From NCBI GenBank assembly GCA_026393985.1, contig JAPKZB010000070.1:1-36917 (forward strand): a DNA stretch of 36,917 nt, written 5' to 3'. Source of the DNA: Acidobacteriota bacterium. GTDB taxonomy: Bacteria; Acidobacteriota; Terriglobia; Bryobacterales; Bryobacteraceae. Numbering within the stretch: position 1 is the first letter of the stretch; every line of letters starts with the position of its first letter. Shown here in pieces: positions 25,572-34,196 of the stretch. Under the pieces are notes generated by a model. It ran no database searches. It saw nothing but the letters and a program-made list of their open reading frames with translations, and had not been told where the DNA came from. The position numbers and the translations under genes are program-made.

Positions 25572-27082
25572 ATGCGCGTTCTGGGCATCTCGGCCTTTTG
25601 TCACGACAGCGCCGCGGCTCTGGTCGTCGACGGCGAGATCGTCGCCGCCCAGGAGGAGCGTTTTACGCGCCGCAAGCACGACGCGGGCTTCCCGCGATAC
25701 GCCATCGAATACGGCCTCACCCTCGTGCCCGAAGGCAGCCGTTTCTCCAATTCGAACCGCTGCTCGAAACCTACCTCGCCTTCGCTCCGCGCGGGCTCGC
25801 CAGCTTTCAAAGGGCCCTGCCGCTGTGGCTGCGCGAGAAGCTCTACCAGAAAAAGCTGCTGCTCCGGCAGCTCCGCCAGTTGGCGCCGGACGTGGACTGC
25901 TCCGGTACACTCCGGTTTACCGAACACCACCAGGCCCACGTTGCCAGCGCCTTCTTCGCCAGCGCCTTCTTCGCCAGCGCCTTCTTCGCGAGCCCCTTTC
26001 AAGAGGCCGTCGTCCTGACCCTCGACGGCGCCGGGGAATGGACCACCACCTCGGTAGCCATCGGCCGCGGCAGCCAGTTGGAGATCGTCCGCGAGATCCA
26101 CTTCCCGCAATCGCTCGGTTGACTATTTCGACTACTGCACCGGCCTGACCATGACCAACCGACGCTTCGACGCCCTCTTCGGCCAGCCGCCCCGCCGGCC
26201 CGACGAGCCGCTGACGCAGTTCCACATGGACGTCGCCGCGTCCAGCCAGTCCGCACTCAATGAGATCATGCTGCGGCTCACCCGCAGCCTGGGCCAGGAG
26301 TTCGGCATCCGGAACCTGTGCCTGGCGGGCGGCGTCGCGCTGAGCTGCGTCGCCTATGGCAAGATCCCTCGGGATGGGCAATTTGAAGGCCTGTGGATTC
26401 CGCCCGCGGCCGGCGACGCCGGGGTCCTATTGGGGACCCGAGTTTTCGCAGGCCGAAATCGAAGCGCGCCCGCGAACAGGCGCTCTGGTGGTTTCATGGG
26501 CGCATGGAGTTCGGCCCGCGCGCCCTCGGCAACCGGTCGATCCTCGCCGATGCGCGGTCGCCGCGCACGCAGTCGACCCTGAACCTCAAAGTGAAGTACC
26601 GGGAAAGCTTCCGTCCCTTCGCCCCGGCCGTGCTGGCCGAACACGCGGGCGAGCTGTTCGAACTCGCTGCGGACAGCCCCTACATGCTGCTGGTCGCCGA
26701 GGTGCGCGCCGGCCTCCGCCGGCCTATGACCGCCGAAGAAGAGCAGCTGTTCGGCATCGCCAAGCTCAACGTGCCCCGGTCCCCCATCCCGGCCGTCACC
26801 CACGTCGACTACTCGGCCCGCGTCCAAATCGTCCATGACGAAACGAACCCAATCTTTAGCGCCCTGCTCCGGCGCTTCTACGCCAAGACCGGTTCACCCG
26901 TCCTCGTCAACACCAGCTTCAACGTGCGCGGCGAACCCATCGTCTGCACCCCGGAAGACCCCTTCCACTGCTTCCTCGGCACCGGGATCGAAGCGCTCGC
27001 CATCGGCCGCTGCTTCCTGCGTAAAGAGGAGCAAAACCCGGCCCTCGCCCGGAGCTGCCGCGACGCTTTTGCCCCGGACTGA
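25572..27082 (+). pseudogene. Broken carbamoyltransferase gene (NodU/CmcH/SxtI-like)
   Basis: The N terminus is intact (MRVLGISAFCHDSAAALVVD). Coding then jumps to a second frame near 25740 (LETYLAFAPRGLASF, EHHQAHVASAFF). It jumps again near 26122 to a third stretch (DYFDYCTGLTMTNRRFDALF, LCLAGGVALSC), and finally near 26440 to the C-terminal YrdC-like part (FHGRMEFGPRALGNRS, NVPRSPIPAVTHVDYSA, PVLVNTSFNVRGEPIVCT), ending at 27082. Compared with the usual family layout, tens of residues are missing near 26122 and again near 26450. Multiple frameshifts and deletions make it a decayed gene. Intact enzymes carbamoylate hydroxyl groups of sugars or natural products. Confidence 0.88.
25943..25987 (+). 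repeat. 15-base tandem repeat, three copies plus a partial fourth
   Basis: The unit GCCAGCGCCTTCTTC is repeated three times without mismatch and is followed by a degenerate fourth copy to about 26000. It encodes ASAFF repeats directly behind the EHHQAH metal/carbamate-site motif of the broken carbamoyltransferase. Relatives would have one or two such units. Confidence 0.95.
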
Positions 27083-27116
27083 TGCGCCCGCTTAACGGAT
27101 TGGGCCGGGTCTGTTC

Positions 27117-27122
27117 GATAAT
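27117..27122 (+). promoter_or_regulatory. Possible -10 of ileS
   Basis: GATAAT lies 12 bases before the ileS ATG, followed by an AGGGG ribosome-binding site at 27123-27127. No clear -35 is seen. The distance to the ATG would leave a very short leader. No T-box structure precedes the gene. Confidence 0.3.
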
Positions 27123-27133
27123 AGGGGATTACC

Positions 27134-29944
27134 ATGGATTGGAGTTCGCTCGACCTCAAAAAGACCGTCAACCTGCCCCAAACGGCGTTTTCGATGAAGG
27201 CCAACCTGCCTACCCTCGAGCCCAAACTGCTCGGCGAGTGGGCCGAGGGTAAACTCTACGAGCAAATTCGCCAGAGCCGTGCAGGCAAGCCGCGCTTCAT
27301 CCTGCACGATGGTCCGCCCTACGCCAACGGCAACATCCATCTCGGCCATGCCTTCAACAAGCTGCTCAAGGACTTCATCGTCAAGTCCAAGACCATGGCC
27401 GGCTACGATGCGCCCTACGTCCCCGGTTGGGACTGCCATGGCCTGCCGATTGAAATCAAAGTCGACGGCGAACTCGGCAGCAAGAAAGCCCAGATGTCGA
27501 CGGCCGAAATCCGCCGCGCCTGCCGCGCCTACGCTCAGAAGTACGTCAACCTGCAGTCGGCCAGCTTCCAGCGCCTCGGCGTGTTCGGCCGCTGGGACGA
27601 CCCCTATCTCACCATGGCCCCCGAGTACCAGGCGGCCATCGCCGGCGCCTTCGTCGACTTCTACGCCAAGGACTACATCTACCGCGGCCTCAAGCCGGTG
27701 AACTGGTGCCTGAACTGCCGCACCGCGCTCGCCGAAGCCGAAACCGAGTACGAAAACCACAAGAGCCCGTCGATCTGGGTGAAGTTCGCGTTGACCTCCG
27801 AGGCCGCCGCCATCGACCCGGCTCTGGCCGGCCGCGAGCTGTTCGGCCTCATCTGGACGACCACACCCTGGACGATTCCGGCCAACCTCGGCCTGTGCTT
27901 CCATCCGCGTCTCGAGTACGTGGCGGTAGAGTCGCCGCAGGGCGTGCTGATCGTCGCCGACGGCCTGCTCGCGCAGGTGGCCAAGGATCTCGGGTGGCAG
28001 ACCCACACGGTGCTCGCCCGCTTCTCGGGCGCCCAACTCGACGGAACCATCTTTGCCCACCCCTTCGCGCAGCGCGTAAGCAAGGGCATTCTGGGCGAAC
28101 ACGTCACCCTCGAGCAGGGCACCGGCATCGTCCACACCGCGCCGGGCCACGGTATGGAGGACTACATCGCCGGCCTGCAGAACGGGCTGCCGGTCTACTG
28201 CCCGGTCGATGGGGCCGGCCGGCTTTACCACACCGAAAACGAGCCCGGCCATCTGCCCGAAGAGCTCGTCGGCCTGACCGTCTGGCAGGCCAACGCCAAG
28301 GTGATGGAGATTCTCACCGCCGCCGGGGCGCTGGCCGGCCACCGGACGATAGAGCACTCCTACCCGCACTGCTGGCGCTGCCACAAGCCCACTATCTTCC
28401 GGGCCACCGAGCAGTGGTTCATCGGCATGGAGAAGAACAACCTCCGGCAGGAGGCGCTCGCCGCCATCAGCCGCGTGAAGTGGATGCCGGCCTGGGGCGA
28501 AGAGCGGATCTCGAACATGATCGCCGGCCGGCCCGACTGGTGCATCTCGCGCCAGCGGACCTGGGGCGTGCCCATTGTCGCCTTCACCTGCACGGGCTGC
28601 GAGAAGCTCGTCAAAGACCGCACGGTGCTCGACGCCGTGGTCGAGCAGTTCAAGACCCACTCGGCCGACCTGTGGTACGAGAAGACCGCGGCCGAACTGC
28701 TGCCGCCCGGCTACCGCTGCGCCTCCTGCGGCGGCGCCGAGTTCTCGAAGGAAAACGATATTCTCGACGTCTGGTTCGACAGCGGTTCGAGCCACCTGGC
28801 CGTGCTGTGCGACCGCTACAACCTGCCCTGGCCGGCCGATCTCTACCTCGAGGGCGGCGACCAGTACCGCGGCTGGTTCCACTCCTCCCTGCTCGTGGGC
28901 GTGGGCACGCGGGGCGATGCGCCCTACCGGGGCTGCCTCACCAACGGCTGGGCGCTCGATGACAAGGGCCGGGCCATGTCGAAGTCGCTCGGCAACGTGA
29001 TTGAGCCGGAGAAGGTCATCAAGCAGTCCGGCGCCGAGATTTTGCGGCTCTGGGTCAGTTCGGTCGAGTTCTGGGAGGACGTCCGCCTGGGCGACGAGAT
29101 CCTGCAGCGGCTCACCGATGCCTACCGCAAGATCCGCAACACCTTCCGCTATACGCTCGGCAACCTGCACGGATTCAACCCGGCAACGGACGCGGTGCCC
29201 GCCGAAGCGCTCGCCCCGATCGATCAGTGGATTCTGGTGCGCGCCGAGGAACTGGTGGCCAAGTGCCGCGGCTGGTACGACGAGTACGCTTTCCATCGGA
29301 TCTATCAGGCCTGCTACGCCTTCTGCACCACCGATCTGAGCGCCGTCTACTTCGACGTGCTCAAGGACCGGCTGTACACGACCGCCACCCGCTCGGCGGC
29401 CCGCCGCAGCGCACAAACGGCGCTCTACCGGCTCACCAACGCCCTCGTCCGGCTGCTGGCCCCCATTCTCACCTTCACCTGCGAGGAGATCTGGCGCAGC
29501 CTCGGCCACGCCGAAAGCGTCCACCTTGCCTACTTCCCCGCCGCCGCCGACCTGACCGCCGGCATCCCGGCCGCGCAGCACGCGCACCTGGCCGATTGGG
29601 ACCGGCTAATGGCTCTCCGCCCCGAGGTCACCAAGCCTCTCGAAGCCGCCCGGCAGGCCAATCTGATTGGCGCGCCGCTCGAAGCCAGCATCCGGATCAC
29701 GGCTGAGGAGGCGACCTACGCGCTGCTCCAGGCGCATGAGAGCGACCTGGCCGGACTCTTCATCGTCTCCGCGGTAGAACTGGCCAGCTCCGGCGCCGGG
29801 CCTATGACGGTGGAAGTGGAACGCGCCACGGGTAGCAAGTGCGAGCGCTGCTGGAAGTTTGTCGCGGCGCTGGGCGCCGATGCCGACCTGCCCACGGTAT
29901 GCGCGCCCTGCGCGAGCGCCGTCAAGGAGATGTTTGGCGCCTAA
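27134..29944 (+). CDS. ileS: Isoleucyl-tRNA synthetase
   Basis: This 936-residue class I synthetase has the HIGH-type motif PPYANGNIHLGH at residues 61-72. The CP1 editing domain includes WTTTPWTIPANLGL and TAPGHGMEDY. The MSKS loop is at about residues 615-618 (AMSKSLGNVIEP). A C-terminal zinc finger has CxxC pairs near residues 903-925 (CERCWKF). Length and order fit the bacterial type. ATG at 27134 follows AGGGG at a good distance and starts the usual KKTVNLPQTAFSMKANLP opening. It is followed after 13 bases by lspA, a common bacterial arrangement. Confidence 0.97.
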   Translation: MDWSSLDLKKTVNLPQTAFSMKANLPTLEPKLLGEWAEGKLYEQIRQSRAGKPRFILHDGPPYANGNIHLGHAFNKLLKDFIVKSKTMAGYDAPYVPGWDCHGLPIEIKVDGELGSKKAQMSTAEIRRACRAYAQKYVNLQSASFQRLGVFGRWDDPYLTMAPEYQAAIAGAFVDFYAKDYIYRGLKPVNWCLNCRTALAEAETEYENHKSPSIWVKFALTSEAAAIDPALAGRELFGLIWTTTPWTIPANLGLCFHPRLEYVAVESPQGVLIVADGLLAQVAKDLGWQTHTVLARFSGAQLDGTIFAHPFAQRVSKGILGEHVTLEQGTGIVHTAPGHGMEDYIAGLQNGLPVYCPVDGAGRLYHTENEPGHLPEELVGLTVWQANAKVMEILTAAGALAGHRTIEHSYPHCWRCHKPTIFRATEQWFIGMEKNNLRQEALAAISRVKWMPAWGEERISNMIAGRPDWCISRQRTWGVPIVAFTCTGCEKLVKDRTVLDAVVEQFKTHSADLWYEKTAAELLPPGYRCASCGGAEFSKENDILDVWFDSGSSHLAVLCDRYNLPWPADLYLEGGDQYRGWFHSSLLVGVGTRGDAPYRGCLTNGWALDDKGRAMSKSLGNVIEPEKVIKQSGAEILRLWVSSVEFWEDVRLGDEILQRLTDAYRKIRNTFRYTLGNLHGFNPATDAVPAEALAPIDQWILVRAEELVAKCRGWYDEYAFHRIYQACYAFCTTDLSAVYFDVLKDRLYTTATRSAARRSAQTALYRLTNALVRLLAPILTFTCEEIWRSLGHAESVHLAYFPAAADLTAGIPAAQHAHLADWDRLMALRPEVTKPLEAARQANLIGAPLEASIRITAEEATYALLQAHESDLAGLFIVSAVELASSGAGPMTVEVERATGSKCERCWKFVAALGADADLPTVCAPCASAVKEMFGA

Positions 29945-29957
29945 CCCTGCCCACCGG

Positions 29958-30467
29958 ATGTTTATGACGCGCCTGCAAGCCGCCATCGTCAGCACCGTGC
30001 CGCTCCTGTTTGCGGTCGATTGGGTCACCAAACGCCTGATTGAGACGCACGTCAACTTCTGGGACGCCTACCCGGTCATCCCCGGCTTCTTCAGCATCGT
30101 CCATGCGCAAAACCGTGGGGCGGCCTTCAGCCTGCTCAACGACGCCCCGGACCACATCCGCGCCATTGTGCTGATCGGATTTTCCGGGCTCGTGACGTTG
30201 GTCGTGGCCGGAATGCTGGCGATGTCTTTTCGCCGCGACGATAAGCAGTCCGACTGGGTACGGCTGGCCCTGGCGCTCGTGCTGAGCGGGGCGCTCGGCA
30301 ACATGTGGGACCGCGTACTGCGCGGCTACGTCACCGATTTCCTGCTCGTCTACATCGGCGACTACCAGTGGCCGGTGTTCAATGTGGCCGATAGCGCCAT
30401 TTGCGTCGGCGCCGGTCTGCTGCTGATCGACATCTGGCGGCAGCGCGGGGAGGAACGTGTTTCCTAA
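29958..30467 (+). CDS. lspA: Lipoprotein signal peptidase
   Basis: This 169-residue inner-membrane aspartyl protease has four hydrophobic segments. The catalytic aspartates are visible in GNMWDRVLRGYVTDF and VFNVADSAI. It removes signal peptides from prolipoproteins already modified by Lgt, the next gene. ATG at 29958 is used; ATG at 29964 is equally possible. The 3' end overlaps lgt by 11 bases. The ileS-lspA-lgt order places lipoprotein maturation in one transcript. Confidence 0.93.
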   Translation: MFMTRLQAAIVSTVPLLFAVDWVTKRLIETHVNFWDAYPVIPGFFSIVHAQNRGAAFSLLNDAPDHIRAIVLIGFSGLVTLVVAGMLAMSFRRDDKQSDWVRLALALVLSGALGNMWDRVLRGYVTDFLLVYIGDYQWPVFNVADSAICVGAGLLLIDIWRQRGEERVS

Positions 30468-31251
30468 GCTGTTTTCCCTCGGCGATTTCTTTCTGCCGTC
30501 CTATGGCGCGCTGGTCGCCACCGGCGTGCTGGCCGGCCTCATGGTCACCACGCGCCTGGCCCGGCGCCGGGGCATGGATACCGAGAAGATCACCAACCTT
30601 GTGCTCTATGTGGTCTTTGCAGGCATGATCGGGGCCAAACTGGCGATGTTCCTGTTCGACTGGGAGTACTACTCCCGGCGGCCCGAGGAGATCTTCACCC
30701 TGGCGACGCTGCAGGCGGCGGGCGTCTTTCAGGGCGGCCTGGTGCTGGCGGTGATCGTCGCCTGGTGGTACGTCCGCCGCGAAAAACTGCCGTTTCTCCC
30801 CGTGGCCGATGTCTTTGCCCCGGGCCTGGCCCTGGGCCACGCCATCGGCCGGCTGGGCTGCTTCGCGGCCGGATGCTGCTACGGGGCCTACTGCGAGCGT
30901 CCCTGGGCCGTGCGGTACACCAACCCGGACGCGGCCACCATCAGCGGTACCCCGCTTGGCGTCCCGCTCCACCCGACGCAGTTGTACGAGGCGGCGGCCG
31001 AGTTGGTACTGTTTGCGATTCTTTACCGGATGGCGGCACGAGCGCCGCGGCCGGGAACGTTGATCGGCCTGTACCTGACCGTGTACTCCGCGGTGCGGTT
31101 TCTCGTTGAGTTCGTGCGCCATCACGAGCAGAGCCTGCAGGGAGGCTTGTCACTGACGCAGTGGATGAGCCTGGGGTTCGCGCTGGCCGGGGCCGTCTGG
31201 CTGTGGCGCGGGGTGCGGGTGCCCGCCACTACCACCCAGGGGCAGGGCTAA
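30457..31251 (+). CDS. lgt: Prolipoprotein diacylglyceryl transferase
   Basis: This 264-residue inner-membrane enzyme with about seven hydrophobic segments moves a diacylglyceryl group onto the lipobox cysteine. The family signature appears as the variant GHAIGRLGCFAAGCCYG, and HPTQLYEA is the second conserved block. The start is GTG at 30457 inside the end of lspA, with AGGA at 30451-30454 as ribosome-binding site. Confidence 0.93.
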   Translation: MFPKLFSLGDFFLPSYGALVATGVLAGLMVTTRLARRRGMDTEKITNLVLYVVFAGMIGAKLAMFLFDWEYYSRRPEEIFTLATLQAAGVFQGGLVLAVIVAWWYVRREKLPFLPVADVFAPGLALGHAIGRLGCFAAGCCYGAYCERPWAVRYTNPDAATISGTPLGVPLHPTQLYEAAAELVLFAILYRMAARAPRPGTLIGLYLTVYSAVRFLVEFVRHHEQSLQGGLSLTQWMSLGFALAGAVWLWRGVRVPATTTQGQG

Positions 31252-31263
31252 GGTTATTTTCCT

Positions 31264-31281
31264 GGGGGCACTAGGTCCCCC
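31264..31281. terminator. Weak G5/C5 hairpin after lgt
   Basis: GGGGG and CCCCC are separated by CACTAGGT, 12 bases after the lgt stop. No T-run follows, so intrinsic termination is doubtful. It may end or stabilise the ileS-lspA-lgt transcript. Confidence 0.25.
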
Positions 31282-31308
31282 GCCGGATGGGAACCGTCGC
31301 CTACCTAC

Positions 31309-31340
31309 CCTAAGGTAAGTCTTAGGAATATCTCCCTAAG
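31309..31340. promoter_or_regulatory. CCTAAG/CTTAGG repeats forming two alternative hairpins before the tad genes
   Basis: CCTAAG at 31309-31314, CTTAGG at 31321-31326 and CCTAAG at 31335-31340 allow two mutually exclusive 6-base-pair stems sharing the middle copy, with loops of 6 and 8 bases. The second stem ends 4 bases before the TadE ATG and would cover the translation start area. No Shine-Dalgarno sequence is otherwise obvious. The same hexamers could instead be binding sites of a dimeric regulator. Confidence 0.45.
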
Positions 31341-31344
31341 TCCA

Positions 31345-31842
31345 ATGCTAGACAAACCTCCCGTCAGGCGGGGGAAGAAGCAGGCTGGCAATGCCTTACT
31401 GGAAGCCAGCTTCGTCCTCCTGCCCTTGTTGGCCATCATGTTCGCGATCATGGACTACTCGATGGCGATCTTCCTGCGCGCCACCTTTCAAAATGCCGTG
31501 CGCGAGGGCGTCCGGTACGCAGTCACCTACCAGACGATGTCGGGCCAATGCCAGGATGCGTCGATCCGGCAGGTGGTCAAGAACATGTCGGCGGGTTTTT
31601 TGAACAGTTCGCATGATTCGCTAATCAGGATTACCTATCATCCGCCGTCCGACCTGAGCCAGACCTTGAGCGGGGTGGGCAGCAACGCCTCGGGTAATAT
31701 CGTCGAGATCTCGGTCGAGGACTACAACTATGGGTGGATGGCGCCGTTGATGCGCACCAATACGCCCCTGAACATCACGGTTCGGGCGGCGGACAAGACT
31801 GAGGGCCTGCCGGGCGGCACCACTACGCCGCCCTGCCGGTAA
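31345..31842 (+). CDS. TadE-like pseudopilin, module copy 1
   Basis: This 165-residue protein has an N-terminal basic stretch and then the TadE prepilin-like helix (GNALLEASFVLLPLLAIMFA). The glutamate 5 residues into the helix is typical of TadE/F pseudopilins. The remainder is a beta-rich exported domain ending in TTPPCR. TadE proteins belong to Flp/Tad pilus systems, but no pilus ATPase or secretin gene lies in this window. Start is ATG at 31345. Copy 2 at 34197-34694 has the same length and most of the same residues. Confidence 0.88.
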   Translation: MLDKPPVRRGKKQAGNALLEASFVLLPLLAIMFAIMDYSMAIFLRATFQNAVREGVRYAVTYQTMSGQCQDASIRQVVKNMSAGFLNSSHDSLIRITYHPPSDLSQTLSGVGSNASGNIVEISVEDYNYGWMAPLMRTNTPLNITVRAADKTEGLPGGTTTPPCR

Positions 31843-31851
31843 GGGATACGG

Positions 31852-32484
31852 ATGAGCACCCGTCTTTGGCCAGTTTCAAAGCACGCCGCGCGAGGCAATG
31901 CGGTGGTGGAGTTTGCCCTGGTCAGCATGTTTTTGTTGCCGATCCTGTTTGGCGTCTTTTCGATTGGCATGAGTCTGACGATGTCGGTGCAGGCGGCGGT
32001 GGTGGCGCGCGACTCCGGAGCGATGTTTATGCGTTACGTCGACTTTTCTACCTCCGGCAACAAAGCATTGATTGTGCGCATTGCCCGGGGAATGGGGATG
32101 ACTGAAACAGGCGGCAACGGTGCGGTCATTTTGACGCAGATCATGAAGTTAGGAGCGGCACAATGCGTGCCCCCCTACGCGACCACCGCGTCTTGCCCAA
32201 ATTTCGACCGACACGTCATCATCAAGCGGATCATCATCGGCAACGCCGCCCTCACCACCAGCAGTGTCGGCACCCCCGCGCCGTCCATCATAGGAACCGA
32301 TGGCGCGATCACCCCGGCTAACTACCTGGCCGATGTGACCGCCCGCGCCGATGCCTTCAACGGTCTGATGAACCTTGGCGCCGGCGAGGTCGCCTTTGTC
32401 TCCGAGGCCTACTTCAGTACGCCATATTTGGACATGCCCGGTATCCGGACGAACTCTTTTGTTTACCAGCGCAGTGTGTTTTAG
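31852..32484 (+). CDS. TadE/TadG-like pilus protein, module copy 1
   Basis: This 210-residue protein has a TadE-type N-terminal helix (RGNAVVEFALVSMFLLPILF), again with a glutamate at the typical place, followed by an exported domain (MRYVDFSTSGNKALIVRIAR). It lies 9 bases behind the TadE gene. It is paralogous to 34704-35333. A CCAGGAG sequence just after its stop serves the next gene. Confidence 0.85.
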   Translation: MSTRLWPVSKHAARGNAVVEFALVSMFLLPILFGVFSIGMSLTMSVQAAVVARDSGAMFMRYVDFSTSGNKALIVRIARGMGMTETGGNGAVILTQIMKLGAAQCVPPYATTASCPNFDRHVIIKRIIIGNAALTTSSVGTPAPSIIGTDGAITPANYLADVTARADAFNGLMNLGAGEVAFVSEAYFSTPYLDMPGIRTNSFVYQRSVF

Positions 32485-32497
32485 CCAGGAGCCCCCA

Positions 32498-34036
32498 TTG
32501 ACCCCTCCCTTGACCCCACCGTTGCCCCCCTCGACTCCCCCGTTGGCCCCGGCCCGCGCTGGCCGCCAAAGTGGTATCGCCGTCATGTTGACCGCCCTGA
32601 TGCTGGTCATGACGATTCCGATCGTCGGGCTGGCGATTGACGCGGGTCTGTTGTACCTGATCCGGGCCAGACTCAGTTCAGCCTGTGACGCGGCCGCGCT
32701 GGCCACGGCGCGAAATCTGAATCTTGGCATGAATCTGACAGACCAGACCGCGAATGCCACCGCCCGGGGCACGGCGTTCTTCAATGCGAACTTCCCCCCC
32801 GGCTATCTGGGCACGACGAGCGTCACCCCGACCATCACCGTCAGTCAGGCAACGCTGAATACCCTGACGGTGACCACTTCGGCTACGGCCACGGCCGGCC
32901 TCTACTTTATGCGCTACCTGGGCACCACGGCAACGCTGGCGAGTTCCTCGGGGCGGGCCTCGCGGCGCGATGTGAATCTGATGCTCGTGCTCGACCGCTC
33001 CGGATCGATGCAGGTTTCCGGATCCTGCGCCCCCATGATCGCGGCCTCGAAGACGTTTGCCGATCTGTTTGTCCAGGGTCGGGACCGGCTCGGCATGGTC
33101 ACCTACGGCGGAACCGTCTTCAACGCCTATGCGCCGACCAACGACTTTAAGAATGCGGTGACACCGCTCAGCGCCGCGATCGATCAGGTGGTCTGCACCG
33201 GACAAACCAACACCGCCCACGCCTACTGGAGCGCCTACCAACAACTGCTCACCCTCAATCAGCCGCTGGCGCTGAACATGATTGTGCTCTTCACCGACGG
33301 GATCCCGAACACCCTCACCGCCCGCTTTCCCGTCCGCACCGTTGCTGATGTGCGGCGGGACAATCCCTGGAGCCAAAGCTGCGGCAACGACAACCCCTAT
33401 TTCGAGTGTCTTCTGCCGAAGACCACCTGCCAGGATGACAACGGCTATCCCAACACGCACGCCTCCTGGGGCACGTTCGCGCCGAAACTCGGGGTGATCT
33501 ATAACGGCACGCTGAATGTGACCGAAGGAGACACCTTCGGCCTGCTCAATCCCACCGCAACGGCGCCAAACGGCGGGGAACCGATGATTCCCATGGCCCA
33601 ACGGGTCCTGTGCGGCATGAACTCGAATCAGCGTCTCATGCGCCAGGATCTGGCCTACATTCCAGCGCAGGATGTCAATGGCGTGAGCATCAGCGGGTAC
33701 ATGGATTCCGGCATCGAACGCTTCACCGGCGGCCATCCCTACACCGGCCAGGTGCGCCTCGACACGCCCAACAACCTTAGCCGGGTGGCGATGAATCTCT
33801 CGGTCAACGCCGCCGCGGCGGCCCGCAACAACGCGACGATCCCGGTGGTGACCTACACCATCGGCCTCGGCACTTTGGTCAACCACGATATTCTGCTCAG
33901 AATGGCGAATGACACCGCTTCCCCGACCTACGACAACACCAAGATCAACGGGTTGTACATCTACGCCCCCAGCGCCAACCAAATCAGCGCCGCCTACGCG
34001 CGAATCGCTTCCGAGGTGCTTCGTCTGGCGCTGTAA
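32498..34036 (+). CDS. vWA-domain TadG-like protein, module copy 1
   Basis: This 512-residue protein has a TadG-type N-terminal helix (GLAIDAGLLYLIRARLSSAC) and a von Willebrand A domain whose metal-ion site DRSGS starts at D166. Later conserved parts are LNMIVLFTDGIPNT and the C-terminal YAPSANQISAAYARIASEVL. The start is taken as TTG at 32498, 6 bases after CCAGGAG, because copy 2 has an ATG at the same place after the same sequence. This gives a Pro/Thr/Leu-rich leader of about 20 residues. The frame is open further upstream through the previous gene. vWA-TadG proteins are thought to be surface or pilus-associated adhesins. Confidence 0.85.
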   Translation: MTPPLTPPLPPSTPPLAPARAGRQSGIAVMLTALMLVMTIPIVGLAIDAGLLYLIRARLSSACDAAALATARNLNLGMNLTDQTANATARGTAFFNANFPPGYLGTTSVTPTITVSQATLNTLTVTTSATATAGLYFMRYLGTTATLASSSGRASRRDVNLMLVLDRSGSMQVSGSCAPMIAASKTFADLFVQGRDRLGMVTYGGTVFNAYAPTNDFKNAVTPLSAAIDQVVCTGQTNTAHAYWSAYQQLLTLNQPLALNMIVLFTDGIPNTLTARFPVRTVADVRRDNPWSQSCGNDNPYFECLLPKTTCQDDNGYPNTHASWGTFAPKLGVIYNGTLNVTEGDTFGLLNPTATAPNGGEPMIPMAQRVLCGMNSNQRLMRQDLAYIPAQDVNGVSISGYMDSGIERFTGGHPYTGQVRLDTPNNLSRVAMNLSVNAAAAARNNATIPVVTYTIGLGTLVNHDILLRMANDTASPTYDNTKINGLYIYAPSANQISAAYARIASEVLRLAL

Positions 34037-34196
34037 TGCGGCAGGTCCGGCGGCGAGGCCACTCTCTTCGGGCTGGCGCCGGGCGACTATTACCAGGAGG
34101 AGTACGATTCTTTGCAAACACCTCTAAGCCGTTAACTCGATAGGTTCGTCCCCTTTTCGACTGTAGAGTGGTCATAGGTACGTGTTTGATGGTCCT
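34037..34196. other. Spacer between the tad modules with a possible gene-end remnant
   Basis: The first 99 bases contain a frame (34046-34135) reading SGGEATLFGLAPGDYYQEEY and ending with TAA. GLAPGDYY resembles the end of carboxypeptidase-regulatory-like (Cna-B-type) domains common in acidobacterial proteins. It has no start of its own, so it would be a remnant. The rest up to 34196 shows no similarity to the leader of copy 1 and no clear promoter. Confidence 0.3.

Noticed and set aside
24163..25987. Tandem repeats considered as a CRISPR array
   Set aside because: The repeats are 5, 15 and 18 bases, directly adjacent without spacers, and inside coding sequence. No cas gene is present.
27083..27133. 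T-box leader before ileS
   Set aside because: The gap is only about 50 bases and lacks the T-box consensus and a terminator hairpin.
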